Shown here piece by piece: positions 1 to 15,877 of a stretch of DNA of 26,605 bases (the stretch's first letter is position 1; each line of letters starts with the position of its first letter). Made by a program: the position numbers and the translations under genes. Below the pieces are notes generated by a model. The model had not been told where the DNA came from. It made no database searches and saw nothing but the letters and a program-made list of their open reading frames with translations. The stretch is from Scenedesmus sp. ARA3 (Eukaryota; Chlorophyta; Chlorophyceae; Sphaeropleales; Scenedesmaceae), in assembly GCA_004335835.1 (NCBI GenBank), contig RWJK01001086.1, forward strand, positions 31,241-57,845. Direction: 5' to 3'.

Positions 1-126
1 CTGCCAGCATCAGCTGCCGCACTGCTGCTGCCAGCATCAGCTGCCGCACTGCTGCTGCCAGCACCAGCTGCCGCACTGCTGCTGCCAGCATCAGCTGCTG
101 CACTGCTGCTGCCAGCATCAGCTGCT

Positions 127-135
<9 letters not shown>
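1..135. repeat. 27-bp tandem repeat at window edge
   Basis: Five near-identical 27-bp units run from base 1 to about 135, and the array probably continues beyond the window. Units differ by single substitutions (CAT/CAC, GCCGC/GCTGC/GCTTC). Read on the minus strand in one frame each unit encodes SSAAADAGS, which resembles the Ala/Gly/Ser-rich linker that precedes the conserved C-terminal block of both MYND paralogues. That frame differs from the frame of the terminal exon of the adjacent paralogue, which stops at 129-127 inside the first part of the array. Inference: this may be the linker of a third tandem paralogue joined here by a rearrangement. Confidence 0.85.
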
Positions 136-4835
<4,700 letters not shown>

Positions 4836-5258
4836 TCCGTGCCGTGCGACAGTTCAACGGATTAGATCCTTTCTTACTCAGCCGTGAGTGCAAAGCATGC
4901 TTCAGTATCGTAAGACGAGAGTGCAGGCCCTTGCACACAGTTGCCGGGCTACAGCACGAGTATGACGAGCCACTATAACACTGATCCAACCATAAGCTGC
5001 CAAGAGCCAAAGCTATGGTTCGAATGCCAAATGCCAGAGGGATTGACTGCGGCAAGGCTGCGTGTCTGCATGACATTGCCTGTGCGGTTTACTGGAAGGA
5101 TCAACCGTCAGGACGGGGCAGCAGCAGCATATCTGGCACCCTACGCTTCAGCAAGCACGCTGATATTGCCAAGATTCCAGCCATATACATCACTGTTGTG
5201 ACCGCGTGGGAGCAGCACGTCATGTAGCGCCTCCATCTGGCCTACACGCAAAAGCAGG

Positions 5259-5276
5259 CCCTGAAGGCCTTCAGGG
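5259..5276. other. 18-bp perfect palindrome
   Basis: CCCTGAAGGCCTTCAGGG is fully self-complementary. It lies about 400 bases downstream of the stop codon of the intact MYND gene and 30-100 bases past its candidate poly(A) signals, followed by a second palindromic stretch GGCCTAGGCC at 5286-5295. As a perfect dyad without a loop it is more like a protein-binding or cruciform site than a standard hairpin. Role unknown. Confidence 0.7.
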
Positions 5277-5309
5277 AGAGCAGAGGCCTAGGCCACTGGC
5301 CTGGCAGTG

Positions 5310-5314
5310 TTACA
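5310..5314 (-). terminator. Candidate poly(A) signal TGTAA of intact MYND gene
   Basis: TGTAA is the usual poly(A) signal of chlorophycean algae. Reading the minus strand from the stop at 5681, copies occur at 5361-5357 and 5314-5310, giving 3' UTRs of about 320-370 bases, a normal size. The pentamer is short, so chance matches are expected. Confidence 0.35.
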
Positions 5315-5680
5315 CAATAGTAAAAGGGACTGTCAAAGCTGACAAAACCCCACGCTTTACATCATTAGTACTATGCACTGCAGTCCCAGTTGGTCCATGG
5401 CTGCTGCTGACATGCCCAGCACCCTGCATGCAGCAATAACCTTGGACAACACGCCTTCCTGCTGCTCCTGCTGCTGCTGTTGCTGCCACATACAGGTTAC
5501 TGCCACTCTCCCTGCTGACATTGTTATAGTGCACAATGCCGCTGCCTGCGTAGGGCCGATGACGGCGTTGGTATGGCCCAAACGGTACCAGTCCTGCCCT
5601 TATCCAGAATGAGGGAGTTGATGAATGTGCTGCTGCTGTAGGCGCCAGACGCCTTGTGCCACATAGCGCTACAACCAACA

Positions 5681-6430
5681 TCACCCGCACACCAGCCCTG
5701 CTGACGCCATGGCCTTGCAGCCCTTCCTGTGCCGCCGCCAGTCAGCTGCCTGGCAGGCTGCGCTGCAGTAGCGACAGCGGCAGCCGGCGCACGCCTTGCT
5801 GGCCACTGCTGCCTCACTGGCTCCCTCCAGGTTCTCACAGCCGGGGTTGTTGCACACCAGCGGCAGCGGCGCAGCAGCCACCAGCGCCCGGCACAGCTGC
5901 AGCGCATCTGCACGCAGCTGATCAATGTCCACTGCCTGCTCCTGAGAAGTGCCTGCATCGCTTGCATTAGTGCCGCTGCCGCTGTCACTGCACGCGTTTA
6001 TGTATCTTGGCGGCTGCGCACCAACAGCAGTCCTCCTGAGCACACCAGGCCAGCTGCTGTCGAAGGCTGCTGCTGCCTCAGCCCAGGCCCTGCTCTGCTG
6101 CAGCTGCGGCAGCAGGTAGCCCCACCTGGTCGTGCCTGGCACTGCTGAGCCGCTGCTGCCAGCATTCGCAGCACTTTCTCCGCTGCCTGCTGCATCTGCC
6201 CCTGCTGTTGCCGTGGTGGCGGGTGGCACTGCGCTGCTGCCGCTGCTGCTCGTGTTTCCAGCAGCACTGGCTTCACTAGTGACGACAGGACTGTCTGCTG
6301 CATCTGAAACTGCCATGGCCTGGCAGCTGAAGCCCTCAGGCCCAGCCAGGCCCAGCTGCAGCAGCAGAGGCTGCAGCACCTGCACCAGCGCCAGCGGAGC
6401 CACCTGCCAGTGCCTCCATCGCCGCTGCCG

Positions 6431-6464
<34 letters not shown>

Positions 6465-6886
6465 GCACTTCAGGCTTCATCGCTTGCACCCGGCTGCTCA
6501 GGGGCAGGCAGCGGCACCCGGCGGCTCCCGCTGCTGCTGCTGCTGCTGCTGCTAGCGCCGTACCAGCTCTCGAAGAGACACGGCTGGCTTGCGGCACACC
6601 TGCAGGCAACAGGCAAGCCGCTGAGCAGCGTGCTCTACATGCACACCAGTGCAGCTCACATAGGTTTGATCTGCACATGCAGCGACCGTGCGTGACCTGC
6701 ACTGCAAAGATTGACTGCTGCGGAAACTGAAGCAACTCACCTTGCATACAGCTCCGCTGGCGTGCTGCCTGCTGCCGCTGCTGCTGCCTCCATTGCATCT
6801 GCCAGCACCACCACAGACCTGGCTGCCAGCACAGCCAGCAGCGCAGCACAGCCAGCAGCGCAGCACTCGCCCTGTTCTGGCTGGTA

Positions 6887-6938
<52 letters not shown>

Positions 6939-9900
6939 ATCCAGCTATCGCACTGCACTGCTGCGCACTGCCAGCTTGGTGCTGTGGCTGCTGCCTCCAC
7001 CCCTCTGTGGCTTGCTGCATGCTGCGCGCTACGCAACAGACGTACCCAGCAGGGCAGGTGCAGCAGCAGGGTAGCAGGCAGCAGCAGCAGCAGCAGCAGC
7101 AGCCTCACAGCTGCCTGCCGCTGAGTCCAGCAGCAGCCCAGCAGCGTCTTTCAGAGCATCAGCACTTGTGTCGGATTGCTCTGTCGCATGTGTTGCGCCC
7201 GCATCTGCCTGCACGCCAGAAGCAGCACCTGCCTGGCTTGAATGGCTTGCTGTTGCTGCTGCTGCTGCTGCTTCATGGGGCTCATTTGAACCTGCCCCGT
7301 CTTGCTCTGTGGCCTGTGCAGGTACTGCCGCAGCTGCTCTGACCAGCGCTGCCCCGCGCTTGGTGAAACTGGCCAGCGCAGACGCGAAGGCAGGCACAGC
7401 TGCTGGGTCCTGCAGTGCTGCTGCCAGGGCCTTGCTGCTGCATGCCTGCTGCAGCTGCTGCCCAGCTAGCAGCATGTCGGCTGCCTTCAAGTGTGGGCTG
7501 CGCACGCAGCATTCGATGAGACCGAGCGCCTCCCCTGCACAGCAGCACAACGCAGCACACAGGTGTGGGCCTTGCCAGGGTTGCTTGTAGCCAGGGCCCA
7601 AGTATGGATGTGCAAGTGCTGGCCACTTGTTGTCAGCACAGCTGACATTGCGTTACTGCAAAGCAATCGTAACACTGCCGTAGCAGCTGTGGCAGGCTGC
7701 CACACCACCACACAACAAACACTGTTTAGCGCCACCTGTCCGAGGTTCTGTTTGCTTCCCAAGGCCCTGAACAAGCACATAGTGGAACACAGCAGAGATC
7801 ATTGGAGCAGCAACACCCTGAGGGCCCTGTTTTACGCACCATTGTCGAGTGCCTCTCCACACTTCATCACCCAAGTGCCAGCGCAACACAGCAGCTGCGG
7901 ATGCAAACATCCATATGCTCTACATGCTCAACAACTCTGCAAACTCCTTGTATACAGCAGCCACACATCCCACCTGCGGCCAGCCTGCAGCCTGCGCTGT
8001 CCACTGCTACTCTCAGCGCCATGAGCTGATCGCCTGCACTCCAGCTGTTACTGTCAAGTGGCTGCCACCCACTGCCCACAGCCTGCACAGGTGCCGCCAG
8101 CGCCAGCAGCAGCAGCAGCAGCGGCGCACCCCCCTCCTGTGCAGGCCGCTGCAGCAGCTGCTGCAGGTTGCTGCTGCTCAGCTGCAGGCAGTCGATCTCG
8201 CGCAGCAGCTGCTGCAGCAGCGCGTCGCTGCTGTTGAGCAGCGGATGGAAGTCTTGGTGAAGCTTCACCAGGTGTGCTGCCAGCAGCACCAGCTCCACAG
8301 CCAGCTGCACATGCCCCGCTGCTGGCAGCCCCTGCAAAGCTGCTGCTGCTGCTGCTGCTGGCAGCCCCTGCACAGCTGCTGCTGCTGCAGCTGCATGCTC
8401 ACGGCAGCGAGCACTGCTGTGCGCAAGCAGCAGCGTAGCTGCATCAGCGGCCATGCTCGAGAGCTTCCACGTGTGCCGGCCAGCGTAACCGAGCTGCGAC
8501 TGTGGCGCTGGCATGAATGCAAACAAAGAGGCAGTGTTCGTCTCCACAGCTGCCGCTTACGCTGATGCATGGCTGCCTCCCGCCATCAGGTGGCGCAGCG
8601 ACTGGCAAGGCGTGGCCGCCCGCCGGGCGGCGGCGGCCGCACAAACGTACCTGGCGGCAGCTGTGTGTGAGGCGGCGGGTGCAGCTCAGCTTGCTTGCGC
8701 AGCAGCGTGCATGCAGCCAGCAGCTGCTGCAACGCTGCCGTTGCTACATTGTCGCTGAGCATTACACCTGCTGCTGCCTCGCTTGAGCCAGGCAGCCTCC
8801 AGACATCCAGCACACCACTCAGCACAGCTTGCTGAAGGACCAGCGCTCGGGCCACAGCGTCACGCGCATTGCTGTCTGCGCCACCAGGACCAAACAGCGT
8901 GCTGAGGCTGCTGCTGCTGCTGCTGCCGCCACCGTCATCAGCCAGTGCCAGCGCCAGGCAGTGCTGCACCTGCTGCAGCAGCGGCTGTGCAGTGCGCAGA
9001 ATCAGCGGTGCCAGCATCGCGGGCCGGCTGCGCAGCGCCTGCCCCCAGAAGAACCAGCTATGAGCCTGTACAGAGAGAACAAGCAATGCCGGCAGCCAGT
9101 TGTGTGTTTGCAGCACTAGCTGCTGCTGCTGCCGCTGCCGCTGCTGCTCAGGGGCCAGGGGCGTCACCCTGATCTGAGGCCAACTGTCAAGCAGGCCTGC
9201 ACAGCAGCAGCAGCAGCAGTAGGGTTAGCAGCATTCTCTGCACACGTCAACCATGCCCTGCACGCGGTGAGCGATCGGTGTGCAGATGCCAAGCAAAATG
9301 TCGCAGTTGCTACCAATGGTGGTGTGAACGGTGCTGTATGCAGCTGCGGCGGGTACGGATCACCCATGGCCCATGGATGACTGCAAGTTGCAGTTCAACA
9401 CATGCCTATGATGCTGGACAGCAGTGCTTGCGTGGACAGCCCACTTGGAGCGCTGGGGGACGTAGGACGGCGGGTCTCCTGGACAAGCAATGCTTGAAGG
9501 TGCGCAGCTTTGCATTTTTCATGCTAGACTGTCCATCTTTACATGGACTCCACATCAAGCAGCCATGCTGCTGCAGGCTCCTGTGGGCCGGCTGCGCAGT
9601 GCCTGCCCTGCAGCGCACCTGCAGCGTCCAGCACTGACGCCAGCTGTTCAACAACTGCTTCGCACAACTTGTGGGTAGGCCTGCAGTCCGCCAGTAGGTT
9701 GTAGCACTGCATGAAGCACTGCACACAGCCCACCCACATCAGGGCAGCCGGCCGTGCACGGTCACTTGTCACTGCAGACAGATCTGGCAGCTGCTGCAGC
9801 CAGGCAGCCAGGGACGCCACAAGCGGCACGACATCAGTCTGCTGAAACATGCTGTGCAGTGTCTGCTCCGCATCTGCTGCAAGAGACTTTGTGTCCAACG

Positions 9901-10093
9901 CTGCTGTAAGCAGCTCCAGCAGGCTCTCCTGCACTGTCTGCTTGGCTGCGCCGGTCAGCACAGCGGGTGGCGGCGCCCTCAGCAGCTTGGCGGCCTGGCG
10001 TGACTTCCATAGGCTGCTCAGCTGCCTGGCTGCGCTCAGGGCAGCAGTACTGCTGCTGCTGCTGCTGCTGCCGCTGCTGCTGCTGCTGGCCAT
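5681..10093 (-). CDS. MYND-type zinc-finger protein with low-complexity body, intact paralogue
   Basis: Model with consistent phases: exons 10093-9616, 9196-8651, 8549-7974, 7534-7046, about 6960-6741 and about 6467-5681; 1031 aa, TGA at 5683-5681. The start is ATG 10093-10091 (MASSSSSGSS). Donors are GTGCGC, GTACGT, GTGGGA, GTACGT and GTGAGT. The first four introns are phase 1. The body is rich in helical Leu/Ala segments with Ser, Gln and Ala runs and no membrane or signal sequence. The C-terminus has a complete MYND finger: CNNPGC, CAGC, CRYC, C and a final H-x3-C (about residues 975-1020), then a short tail. MYND fingers bind proline-rich peptides in partner proteins; no SET domain is visible, so a methyltransferase role is not supported. 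Many such single-MYND proteins of unknown function occur in green algae. The acceptors of exons 5 and 6 lie in repeats and are the least certain parts. Confidence 0.75.
6890..6934 (-). repeat. CTG/CAG microsatellite coding poly-Gln
   Basis: Fifteen CTG units on the plus strand, encoding poly-Gln in exon 5 of the intact MYND gene just before PYQPEQGECC. The matching position of the paralogue (around 1530) has only a short CQLQQ, so the run expanded after the duplication. Confidence 0.8.
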
Positions 10094-12237
10094 CTTCAGA
10101 GCTGCTTAATTCCGTTCCGTGTAAAGTGTTCTTCTTCGATATCCACTAGAATGAACTTAGTTTCAAGGCTGCGAGGGCTGGTCGTGAGAAGCGTCGGGAC
10201 ACATTTACAACGAAGGCGCCGAGAACACCGAGGCTTGTTGTGCCTTATGGGACTTGCCAGCTGCAGCCACACTACTATCAATCGGTGAAACAGGGGTACA
10301 GGCCCGCTGTGAAGATGACCAATCAAAGCCGCTGTACCGTGGCAGGCTGCCACAGGTAGGGTTGTTAAAGGGCGCCTGAAACAAGAACCTCAGGGTCTCA
10401 GTTTTCAAGGGTTATAACGTGGGCTGCACGCGGCTGGCTTGCCAGCACATTGCTCATGAGCTGCAGGCTTGTGCTGGAGGTCACCTCCACAGAGTCTGTG
10501 CACGACTGCTGTAGTGCAGCTCAGTCGCAAGAACACCAGGGACCTCTTTGCCTGCAAGCACTGCATGCTGTGCGGGGGCACATTGATTGTGCAGAGAGGA
10601 AGTCAAAGCCTGCGGCAGGCACAGGTCCAGACAGTAGCCACGCTGCAATAATGTCCCAACATAGTAAGGTGCATCACCTGCTTTCATGACACATTCTACT
10701 ACGCTACGGCAGAACAGCAGCAGAGGTCCCCAGCTGAATAGCAAGCCCGCTCGCACACAACCGCGTGCGGTACAAGAGTCGACTTCTGTTTAATTACAGG
10801 CATGTCTGCAACACCACCAGCAGTCTACTAGGCCTAGATCTAGACCATTCTTGTAGTACGCCAACACCTGGCTAAATGAACTACTCTGTATAGAGACTGC
10901 AGACTGACTGAACCAGCCTTTGCGCAGTCGGTGTGCACATGACAGCCAAGGGCTGCAGAACAAACACGCTGCTGTGAAACACTAAATATGTTGCGGCACC
11001 CTGCATGTGGCAGATGTCCACACGCCAGGAGCAACACACCAGCCATGCATGCTGCTGTTTCAGGAAGACATCCACTGCAAGCAGCACCGGCTGTGCATGA
11101 TCTCACGCCTGCTGCAGCCAGCCGTCACCACGTTTGACAGACCACAGTCCAACAGCCTGTTGTCTGCTGAGCAAGCTGCAGCCAGCCACACAGCACAGCA
11201 TGCCTGCTGCCACGGGGCATACTCAACCAGGCACGGCAACAGCCTTGCAACACAGCATGCAGATGCCCTGGCTAGCGCAGCTGCTGCCTGCCGCACCGCT
11301 GCCTGGGTGCTATGGACCCAGCAACAAGAGCAAGCCGGCCACACAACGCCCTGCAACCAACACAGCCTGGCTCTGCTGCTGCTTCTTCCCAGCAAACACA
11401 ATGCAAGTGCGCACCTGCCTCCCCACCACACGCTGCATTTGCAGCAACGCGCCAGCATGTGCATGGTCTGCATCATCGGCAGCATGCAGAGCCTCACAGT
11501 GCCACGCCGCTTCAACACAACGCTGCGGCGAGTCAAGAGCTAGAGCAAGGCAGGTTTGCGCTCATGCCCCTGCATCAGTGTGTGGTGTGTGTAACTTGAA
11601 CCCCGGCCGGTGCAGTGGCATGTAATGGAGCCACGCGGCCTCTGAATCAAACTGCATGCAGCACAGCACAAAACAGCACAAGCACAGCACCAGCAGCCGT
11701 GCACATGGATGCACCACCGATGACGACGCCTAGCGCTGCGTGTGAACAAGTCTCTCCACTATGAATAACGATAAAAACCAGTTCAGGGCCTAACCAGTGC
11801 AGTAGCCAATGTTAGGTGTGATCAATGTGCCGCACCGATGTGATAGAGCAAGCCTGCACGCATGCTTGACCGCAAATGAACGTATAAGCTGGCAGCAGCT
11901 GGCGCCCGCTGAATCACTCATTGCCAAGCAATGAAAGCCACCGCCAGCGTGCGATAAACTTCAAATGTGACAGACCCAAATACTAGAGCAGCACATGTGA
12001 AGAGTCCCGCATCAACAGGGTACCTACCATCTGCCACCCATTCAGCTGTGGCTGACCATGCTTTGCTGCAGACTATTTGCTGCAGTCTATAAATCATGGT
12101 CAAAAGACGCCAGCCGCCAGTAAGAGCTACGCCAGCATCATTGCTGTCAGCCTGGCAATGTGCACAGGCTGCGTAGTTGTAATAGCTGTGATGCATGTCA
12201 CCGAGGGGCACTGCACAAGCACGCATGTCGTGCCGGC

Positions 12238-12632
12238 TTGCAGGAAACTTGATGTCCTGCAGCTGGCCAGAGCTTGCAGGAAAAGTGATGTCCTGGAGCT
12301 GGCCAGAGCTTGCAGGAAACGTGATGTCCTGCAGCTGGCCAGAGCTTGCAGGAAACACGATGTCCTGCACCTGGGAGAGCTTGCAGGAAACATGATGTCC
12401 TGCAGCTGGCCAGAGCTTGCAGGAACCATGATGTCCTGCAGCTGGCCAGAGCTTGCAGGAACCATGATGTCCTGCAGCTGGCCAGAGCNNNNNNNNNNNN
12501 NNNNNNNNNNNNNNNNNNNNNNNNNTGCAGGAACCATGATGTCCTGCAGCTGGCCAGAGCTTGCAGGAACCATGATGTCCTGCAGCTGGCCAGAGCTTGC
12601 AGGAAACATAATGTCCTGCAGTCAGCCTTCCA
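12238..12632. repeat. 36-bp hairpin-forming minisatellite, 11 units
   Basis: Units start at 12238, 12274, 12310, 12346 (35 bp), 12381, 12417, 12453, (12489, all N), 12525, 12561 and 12597; the last one decays after about 26 bases. Each holds TGCAGGA, a 9-base spacer and TCCTGCA, a 7-bp stem hairpin, followed by GCTGGCCAGAGC. Three of the interior units around the gap are identical. There are no spacers between units. Because 36 is a multiple of 3, several frames stay open across it on both strands, which does not indicate coding. Confidence 0.95.
12489..12525. other. Assembly gap of 37 N
   Basis: The N run replaces one complete 36-bp unit plus the first base of the next; the repeat phase is kept exactly across it. 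The gap was therefore probably sized from real read or mate information, or one unit was masked. It lies in intergenic DNA and affects no gene call. Confidence 0.95.
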
Positions 12633-13405
12633 TCCTAGTATGCATGAGCGATTGCAGCAGCACCACGCTAGAAACACCACAGTATCATGTGTACGACAAG
12701 CCTACACTGCAGTAGCAGCCCATATAGACAACACTACGCACGCCACCAGCACTCTACACACTTGAGAGGGACAAGACTCGCCTCTCCCATAATATGAACT
12801 CCCTACTACTAACAAAGCTGCGGGCGCGTCAAGGCGCCGCACAGCCGCAGCACACAAACACCCGCAGCTCTTCAATCACACAACCACTCTTGTTAGTACA
12901 CGGCACACATGCAACCCCTGTGTCAACCTGCTGTGCCCTCTGCAGCTCACACAGAGCACACGCTGTAGCGCTGGAGCACAGCAGCTGCAGCTGTTGCAAC
13001 ACACACCATCAGCAACGCCCAACCCTACAGCCGACACCACACAGCCTGCCATGTGCAGGAGCTGTTTAATACTCTGATGCTCTGCGCTACCAACACCACC
13101 CGCTCCTTAACCACCACATCACACATTGTCTCAAGCTGCACACATGCACTCATGCTGCCAGGCCGGCATTCAACCGGCGCTGCAGCTGCCGTCAGGGCAC
13201 GCCGCCCGCATGCTGCAGCACGTTGGCGCAGCTGCCTGGCTGCGGCTGCGGCCACACACTACATTGAAGCTTGGCCTGCACTGCTGATAGTGCATGTGCC
13301 CGGCCCAGCCAGCAATGCTTTCCCCCACTAACACCCGCATCTGCCCCCCCAAAACATGGAACAAAGGACTGACGTCATAAGGGCTGAGTAAGCTCCAGCA
13401 GCGGC

Positions 13406-15844
13406 TCACTGCTGCTGCTGCTGCTGCTGTGCCGCCTTTGCAGCGCCCCATGCCTCCATGCTGCTGGCCATGAAGCTGGGGGCAACGTAGGTGAAGCCTT
13501 CAAAGGCCCCAGCATAGGCCGGGTCAGTGGGCGTGCCGCAGGGGCTGTCCACGGGGCGCTGCTCCGTCCAGATCTTGTCAAAGTTCTCCACGCTCTGCAC
13601 GGCACGCAGCACAGGGGGTTCAGGGTTGAGGATATCAGTTCGGGCGCGGGGAGGTCAGCGCTGCTGCCACAAGGCTACACACCCACGGCCACCCCAAAAT
13701 TATACCCTCAGCAAGCATACAACACCCTGCGCAGACCAGGGACAGCAATGAGCAAAGCAATTGCAGCAGAGCAGCCGAACCCAGCCGAGCCACGTGCGCA
13801 GCCCAAAGACACTCACCAGGCTGCACTTGACGCCAGGCTTGACGTGGGAAACCAGCCAGCCAGAGTCACGGCAGCCCCCAACCCCCACATACACCCCAGG
13901 ACGCAGCATCCGGCTCAAAACCAAAGCAAGATGATTGGCACAGGCACTCACCAGGCTGCACTTGACCCCGGGCTGGGACTTGCTCTCCAGCTGCCGCGCC
14001 TCCAGCGCCGACCAGGACAGCCCCCGGAGGAAGGGGTGCCGCTTAATGGCACAGCACACGGCAACAACAAAGGCAAACAGCCGCAGCTCACCAGGCTGCA
14101 CTTGACCCCAGGCTTAAACTTGCTCTCCAGCTGCCGCGCCTCCAGCGTACATTCCAACCCTCAAACATCACAGCACGCAGCATCCGGCACACAACCAAAG
14201 CAAGATGATCGGCACAGGCACTCACCAGGCTGCACTTGACCCCGGGCTTGAACTTTGACTCCAGCTGGCGCGCCTCCAGCGCTGACCATGACAGCCCCCT
14301 GAAGAAGGGGTGGCGCTTGATGGCGGCAGCACCATCAGGGCCGCCACCCAGGCGCTGCGCCGGGTCGCGCGTGAGCAGGCCCTTGAGCAGGCTCAGCGCG
14401 TTGCTGGAGCTGCACACATACCGGAGGAGCAGAAGCAAAGAGCAGACCATCAGAATCGAGCTTGTGCATGCGGCTTTCATCACCGCAGTTCGATGCTAAT
14501 GCACGGCAAACTGCCTGGAGCAATGACGTCAGCCTTGAATGATTGTGAACCAGTAGTTGTGGTAGAACAGGGCACTCACAGGAACTTGGGGAACTTGGGC
14601 TTGGCGCCCGTGATCTGCTGCTGCACCACCATGCACTCAAAACCTGCCGGCCAGCCACTTCCGCTATTGCAGTGACAAGAGTAAGAATATCGACAAGAGA
14701 TGAAATGAATGCAGCATGGCACTCACAGGAACTTGGGGAACTTGGGCTTGGCGCCCGTGATCTGCTGCTGCAGCGCACTCCTGCTCTTGGCCCTAAAAGG
14801 CGGCTGCCCCGCCAGCATCTCGTACAGCAGGATGCCCGTGGACCACCAGTCCACCGCGCGGCCGTGGCCGCTGCCGTCGATGATCTCTGGGGCCATGTAC
14901 TCCATGGTGCCGATGAAGCTGTTGGTCCTGCAGGCACAATATAACAAATGTAACATTGACACGTGATAGTTAGCACAGTGTTATGATCTCTGGGGCAATG
15001 CACTCCATGGTGCCGATGAAGCTGTTGGTCCTGCAGGCAGCATATGATACATGTGATTAACATGGCACATGGCGGTCAGAACAGCGTTATGATCTCCGGG
15101 GCCATGTACTCCATGGTGCCGATGAAGCTGTTGGTCCTGCGGCTGTAACAACAGAGATAACAGAAGAGTGAACAAGTGTGCACAGAAGAGTGAACAAGTA
15201 CACTTTTAGCAGTGTAATCTCAGGCGCCATGTACTGCATGGTGCCAGTGAAGCTGTTGGTCCTGCAGGAGGCGGTGGCAGGGAGCACAAGCAGCCACGAT
15301 GTAAGATCAACCCTGGCTTGACACTGCGAGTGCAGGATAGCAGCACAGCGCCTGATTTGCAAAGTAAACACGACCTTGCCGCACCTGCTGCCCTCGGCCG
15401 TGTCTCCCTTGGTCAGCCCAGAGTCGGTCAGCCCACACGCCCAACTCCAACTATACCACAAGCAGCAGCAGCAGCCACTCAGTTTGCAAACAAAGCACCA
15501 ACTTGCCGCACCTGCTGCCCTCGGCCATGTCACCCTTGGCCAGGCCGAAGTCTGTCAGCTGCACGCGCCCAACCCCAACAATACCTTCACCACCAGCAGC
15601 AGCAGGCCACCCAGTTTGCAAACAAAGCAAGGACTTGCCGCACCTGCTGCCCTCGGCCATGTCTCCTTTGGCCAGCCCAAAGTCTGTCAGCCGCACGTGG
15701 CCGTCGCTGTCCAGCAGCACGTTCTCAGGCTTCAGGTCGCGGTGCACGATGCCGCGGCCGTGCAGGTAGGCCAGCGCCGCCACGATCTCAGCAGTGTACA
15801 GCCGCGCCACGTCCTCGTCAAACACGCCCTGCACGGTGCATGAT

Positions 15845-15877
<33 letters not shown>

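Larger units (their letters stand above)
4836..5680. other. Spacer between the two MYND paralogues
   Basis: 845 bases with no convincing gene. It should hold the 3' UTR of the upstream paralogue (stop 5683-5681) and the promoter and 5' UTR of the downstream one (ATG 4835). Visible inside are an 18-bp perfect palindrome at 5259-5276 and two TGTAA signals on the minus strand (5314-5310 and 5361-5357). I see no TATA box. Confidence 0.6.
10094..13405. other. Intergenic region with minisatellite
   Basis: 3.3 kb between the 5' end of the intact MYND gene and the 3' end of the S6 kinase gene, both on the minus strand. No open frame shows a recognisable domain or a coherent splice chain; the longer frames are Ala/His/Gln/Cys-rich by-products of CA- and GC-rich repeats. 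It contains the 36-bp minisatellite (12238-12632) and the N gap. No minus-strand TGTAA was found close after the kinase stop, so the 3' UTR end of that gene is not located. Confidence 0.6.

Noticed and set aside
5681..10093. SET/MYND (SMYD) lysine methyltransferase
   Set aside because: Only the MYND finger is visible; no SET motifs such as NHSC or a GEEL-type block occur in the frames.
12238..12632. CRISPR-like array of 36-bp repeats
   Set aside because: Units are directly adjacent with no spacers, and the surroundings are a eukaryotic nuclear genome with introns. It is a minisatellite.
12077..12715. Long open frames on both strands through the 36-bp repeat
   Set aside because: The unit length is a multiple of three and lacks stops in several frames, so open frames arise automatically; no start, splice or domain evidence.
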